A stretch of 64,000 bases of DNA from assembly GCF_003071345.1 (NCBI RefSeq), contig NZ_QCYK01000002.1, positions 186,001 through 250,000 of the forward strand, read 5' to 3'. The stretch comes from Chitinophaga parva (GTDB taxonomy: Bacteria; Bacteroidota; Bacteroidia; Chitinophagales; Chitinophagaceae). Below are positions 60,995-64,000 of this stretch, piece by piece. Position 1 is the stretch's first letter. Each line of letters opens with the position of its first letter. A program made the translations under genes and the position numbers. Below the pieces are notes generated by a model that did no database searches, was not told where the DNA came from, and saw nothing but the letters and a program-made list of their open reading frames with translations.

Positions 60995-62236
60995 TTATAC
61001 CATTGGGATTTCTGCAACGGCGTAGGCTTTGGCGTCCAGTTTCTGTTTGGTTTCGCTGAAGGCTTTGAGGGTCAGTTCAATGTCTTCATCGGAGTGGGCC
61101 GCGGAGGGGATGAGGCGGTAGATGATCTGGCCTTTCGGGATCACAGGGTATACCACAATAGAGCAGAAGATATTGTAATTCTCACGAAGGTCCAGGCACA
61201 TGGCTGTAGCTTCGGGGATATCACCCTGCAGGTAGATGGGCGTAACCGGGGAGTTGGTAGAGCCGATGTTGAAGCCGTGTGCACGCAGGCCGGCCTGTAG
61301 TTTATTTACATTGTGCCACAGCTTGTCTTTCAGTTCACGTTTGCTGCGCAGCAGTTCCAGGCGTTTCAGGTTGCCTACTACCAGGGGCATGGGCAGTGAT
61401 TTTGCGAAGATCTGGGAGCGCATGTTGTAGCGCAGGTAGCGGATAATGCCCACCGGGCCGCTGACAAACGCACCGATGGATGCCATGGATTTGGCAAAGG
61501 TGGAGAAGTACAGGTCTATACCGTCCTGGCAGCCTTGTTCTTCACCCGCGCCGGCACCGGTTTTACCCAGGGTACCAAAACCGTGGGCATCGTCTACCAG
61601 CAGGCGGAATTCATATTTGGATTTCAGTGCTACGATCTCCTTCAGTTTACCCTGGTCGCCGGCCATGCCGAATACGCCTTCAGAAACCACGAGGATGCCG
61701 CCACCGCTTGCAGCCGTCAGGGCTTCTGCGCGGCGCAGTTGTTTTTCGCAGTCTTCAATATCATTGTGTTTAAAAACGAAACGTTTGCCGGGGTGGAGGC
61801 GCAGGCCATCGATGATGGAAGCATGGCATTCCGCGTCGTATACGATCACGTCATGACGGCCTACGAGGGCGTCAATGCAGCTCATGATACCCTGGTAACC
61901 GAAGTTGAGCAGGATGGTGTCTTCTTTTTTAACGAATGCAGAGAGTTCGTTTTCGAGTTGGTCATGGAGGTCGGTGCTGCCGCTCATCATGCGGGCACCC
62001 ATGGGAGTAGCCAGGCCCCATGCCTTGGCCGCTTCTGCATCTGCCTGACGTACCTCGGGATGGTTTGCCAAACCGAGATAGTTATTCAAACTCCAAACGA
62101 TCTTTTCCTTTCCGCGGAATTTCATGCGCGATCCAATCTCACCTTCCAGTTTAGGAAACGCGAAATAACCGTGTGCTCTGTCTGAATGCTGGCCAATGGG
62201 CCCCAGGTTTTGCAATAGCTTCTCAAAGATATCCAT
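60995..62236 (-). CDS. Alpha-oxoamine synthase (KBL/SPT-like)
   Basis: A PLP enzyme that condenses an amino acid with an acyl-CoA or acyl carrier. Key residues are His138 (ECHAS), Asp215 and His218 in DDAHGFG, and Lys249 in FSTFAKSMASIGAF, the PLP lysine. The 413-residue length and the N-terminus MDIFEKLLQNLGPIGQHSDR, with SLNNYLGLANHPEV, fit the family. Candidate reactions are glycine plus acetyl-CoA (KBL), serine plus palmitoyl-CoA (sphingolipids), or cysteate plus acyl-CoA (sulfonolipids, known in Bacteroidota). The sequence alone does not decide. Confidence 0.9.
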   Translation of the reverse strand: MDIFEKLLQNLGPIGQHSDRAHGYFAFPKLEGEIGSRMKFRGKEKIVWSLNNYLGLANHPEVRQADAEAAKAWGLATPMGARMMSGSTDLHDQLENELSAFVKKEDTILLNFGYQGIMSCIDALVGRHDVIVYDAECHASIIDGLRLHPGKRFVFKHNDIEDCEKQLRRAEALTAASGGGILVVSEGVFGMAGDQGKLKEIVALKSKYEFRLLVDDAHGFGTLGKTGAGAGEEQGCQDGIDLYFSTFAKSMASIGAFVSGPVGIIRYLRYNMRSQIFAKSLPMPLVVGNLKRLELLRSKRELKDKLWHNVNKLQAGLRAHGFNIGSTNSPVTPIYLQGDIPEATAMCLDLRENYNIFCSIVVYPVIPKGQIIYRLIPSAAHSDEDIELTLKAFSETKQKLDAKAYAVAEIPMV

Positions 62237-62271
62237 GTTGTGTTAAGTTATGATTATAAAAAATCTGCATG

Positions 62272-62279
62272 CAAAGGTA
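62272..62279 (-). promoter_or_regulatory. Promoter -7 box of the oxoamine synthase gene
   Basis: On the minus strand it reads TACCTTTG, 35 bases before the start codon. It is divergent from the next promoter. Confidence 0.6.
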
Positions 62280-62305
62280 TATAAATAATACTTGTTTAAA
62301 CTATA

Positions 62306-62313
62306 TACATTTG
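62306..62313 (+). promoter_or_regulatory. Promoter -7 box of the pafA-type gene
   Basis: TACATTTG matches TAnnTTTG, 19 bases before the start codon. Divergent promoters occupy this 96-base gap. Confidence 0.6.
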
Positions 62314-62332
62314 TCCCCAAAATTTTGCCAAC

Positions 62333-63976
62333 ATGAAATGTAAACATCTCCTGTTCATGGCGTTACTGACCATGGGTAGCAGCGCATTCGCGCAGAAACC
62401 GGCGGTTGCAAAAACGACTACCACGGCGGCCGTGTCACGGCCCAAGCTGGTGGTAGGAGTAGTCGTAGACCAGATGCGCTGGGACTATTTGTACCGTTTT
62501 GCTGACCGTTACACGTCTAACGGGTTCAGACGCCTTGTAAACCAAGGATTTAGCTGTGAAAACACGCTGATCAATTACACCCCCACCATCACGGCCTGCG
62601 GCCATACCTGTGTGTACACCGGTTCTGTTCCGGCTGTGCACGGTATTATCGGGAACGACTGGTACAACGCCAGCCTGAACCGCCATTTTTATTGTGCTGA
62701 AGACACGACCGTGAACGGCGTGGGTAACGACAGCAAAGCCGGTAAGATGAGCCCCCGCAATTTGCTGGCCACTACCGTAACGGATGAACTACGCTTAGCA
62801 ACTAATTTCCAGAGCAAGGTGATCGGGGTGGCGCTGAAAGACCGCGGTGCTATCCTCCCTGCCGGCCACGCTGCCAATGCCGCCTACTGGTATGATGGCG
62901 CTTCCGGCAAATGGATCTCCTCTACCTATTACATGAATGAACTGCCCGCCTGGGTAAAGGCATTTAACGATAAAAAATACCCGGAACAATACCTGAAACA
63001 GCCCTGGAACACGCTGTACCCGCTGGAAAGCTATACCCTCAGCACAGCGGATGACAAGCCTTACGAGGGCCGTTTTTCCGGTGCCGCCAATTCCGCTTTC
63101 CCGCACGCTTTCCCCACGCCAATGAACAGTATTGCCTCTTCCCCGTATGGTAACACCATGACGCTGGAATTTGCAAAACAGGCCGTGGAAAACTACCAGC
63201 TGGGCAAGGGTAAAGTGACGGACTTCCTGGCCGTGAGCCTGTCTTCCACAGACTATGTGGGCCACCAGTTTGGGCCCAATTCCATAGAAGCAGAAGATAC
63301 TTACCTGCGCCTGGACAAAGACCTGGGCGACTTCTTCAACTACCTGGATGCAACTGTGGGCAAGGGCAATTACCTGTTCTTCCTCACCGCGGATCACGGT
63401 GTAGCGCATGTACCGGGCTTCCTGGAAGAAAACAAGATCCCCGGCGGTGTATGGAGCGAGAACGACCTGGCCGGCAAGGTGAATAGCCTGGTAGCGGCTC
63501 AATTTGGCATTGAGCATGTAATAGCCGGTGCAGCCAACTACCAGTTCTGGCTGGACCATGCAGCCATTGAGAAAGCAGGTAAGAACGAAGCAGAAGTGAT
63601 CAGTTTCATCACCGGTGAGCTGAAAAAAATGGAGCCCATTGCGGATGCCATCAACCTGCACAAGGTGGGCGATTATGCCTTGCCGGAACCCCTGCACACT
63701 ATGGTGATCAATGGTTATAACGTGAAGCGTGGTGGCGACATCCAGCTGATCCCCCAACCGGGATGGATAGACGGCGGTAAAACCGGTACCACCCATGGAA
63801 TCTGGAACCCGTACGATGCACACATTCCCCTGGTGTTTATGGGCTGGGGCATACATGCCGGCCATACTAACCGTACGGTGGGTATGACAGACATAGCGCC
63901 CACCGTGGCTGCGCTGCTGCACATCCAAATGCCCAGCGGCAACGTGGGCAAAGTGATCGAGGAGATCACCAGGTAA
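62333..63976 (+). CDS. PafA-type alkaline phosphatase, secreted
   Basis: A phosphate monoesterase of the alkaline phosphatase superfamily, exported by a signal peptide (residues 1-20, GSSAFA). By alignment to PafA, the nucleophile is Thr87 (TPTITACGH), Asp46 is a metal ligand (VVDQMRWDYL), Asn108 corresponds to Asn100 (GNDWY), and Lys169 and Arg171 (LKDRG) correspond to Lys162/Arg164 that select monoesters. Further metal ligands occur in STDYVGH, TADHGV and TTHGIW. Length 547 is normal. It likely releases phosphate in the periplasm. Confidence 0.93.
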   Translation: MKCKHLLFMALLTMGSSAFAQKPAVAKTTTTAAVSRPKLVVGVVVDQMRWDYLYRFADRYTSNGFRRLVNQGFSCENTLINYTPTITACGHTCVYTGSVPAVHGIIGNDWYNASLNRHFYCAEDTTVNGVGNDSKAGKMSPRNLLATTVTDELRLATNFQSKVIGVALKDRGAILPAGHAANAAYWYDGASGKWISSTYYMNELPAWVKAFNDKKYPEQYLKQPWNTLYPLESYTLSTADDKPYEGRFSGAANSAFPHAFPTPMNSIASSPYGNTMTLEFAKQAVENYQLGKGKVTDFLAVSLSSTDYVGHQFGPNSIEAEDTYLRLDKDLGDFFNYLDATVGKGNYLFFLTADHGVAHVPGFLEENKIPGGVWSENDLAGKVNSLVAAQFGIEHVIAGAANYQFWLDHAAIEKAGKNEAEVISFITGELKKMEPIADAINLHKVGDYALPEPLHTMVINGYNVKRGGDIQLIPQPGWIDGGKTGTTHGIWNPYDAHIPLVFMGWGIHAGHTNRTVGMTDIAPTVAALLHIQMPSGNVGKVIEEITR

Positions 63977-64000
63977 AAAAACCAGGTCACATAAAAGGAC

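Overview
The window looks chromosomal and comes from a member of the Bacteroidota, most likely Chitinophagaceae and Chitinophaga-like. The pointers are two FecI-type sigma / FecR / SusC / SusD loci, a Bacteroidota-type YebC, a type III glutamine synthetase, a fused alpha-keto-acid dehydrogenase E1, and repeated promoter boxes of the form TAnnTTTG. Starts are preceded by A-rich leaders rather than Shine-Dalgarno sequences. No tRNA, rRNA, insertion sequence, phage gene or CRISPR array is seen. The assignment rests on gene content read by eye, not on a database search.

Layout. Positions 1-14600 hold an S10/spc/alpha-type ribosomal cluster, from the 3' part of rplB to rplQ, with secY, map, infA, rpmJ and rpoA in the usual places. 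Several gaps in the cluster carry strong hairpins, one gap carries a clear internal promoter (before rplX), and rpoA is followed by a textbook terminator. Positions 14651-35658 are mostly housekeeping: a zinc-ribbon membrane protein, carA with an attenuator-like leader, an aminotransferase, a DUF1573 protein, the fused E1 enzyme, an orphan response regulator, YebC, three transporters, DedA, MarR with YceI, malate dehydrogenase, a secreted redoxin, EF-P, and accB-accC.

Positions 36026-54584 are accessory outer-membrane uptake loci. Locus 1 (36026-46303) encodes an ECF sigma factor, a FecR anti-sigma factor, SusC, SusD, a DUF4843-like lipoprotein, a PKD-like lipoprotein and a lipoprotein with an HExxH zinc-peptidase motif. 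It reads as a regulated surface system for binding, cutting and importing a substrate that is probably proteinaceous. Locus 2 (47616-54584) has sigma, FecR, SusC and SusD only, and a secreted protein with three Spy/LTxxQ-like repeats is divergent from its sigma gene. Positions 54752-63976 return to metabolism: glnN, purL, an alpha-oxoamine synthase and a PafA-type phosphatase.

The least explained parts are non-coding. (a) At 16955-17325 there are two related minus-strand units, each made of a palindromic AAAACGTTTT operator, a shared GGTATTAT/TTCCACGTTAT pair and a terminator hairpin. (b) The 1-kb gap between the convergent purL and oxoamine synthase genes has a cluster of TTAACAAA motifs and a promoter-to-terminator unit of about 200 nt with no credible gene. 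(c) A hairpin in the second susC leader is oriented like the terminator of an antisense RNA. These are the best candidates for something undescribed.
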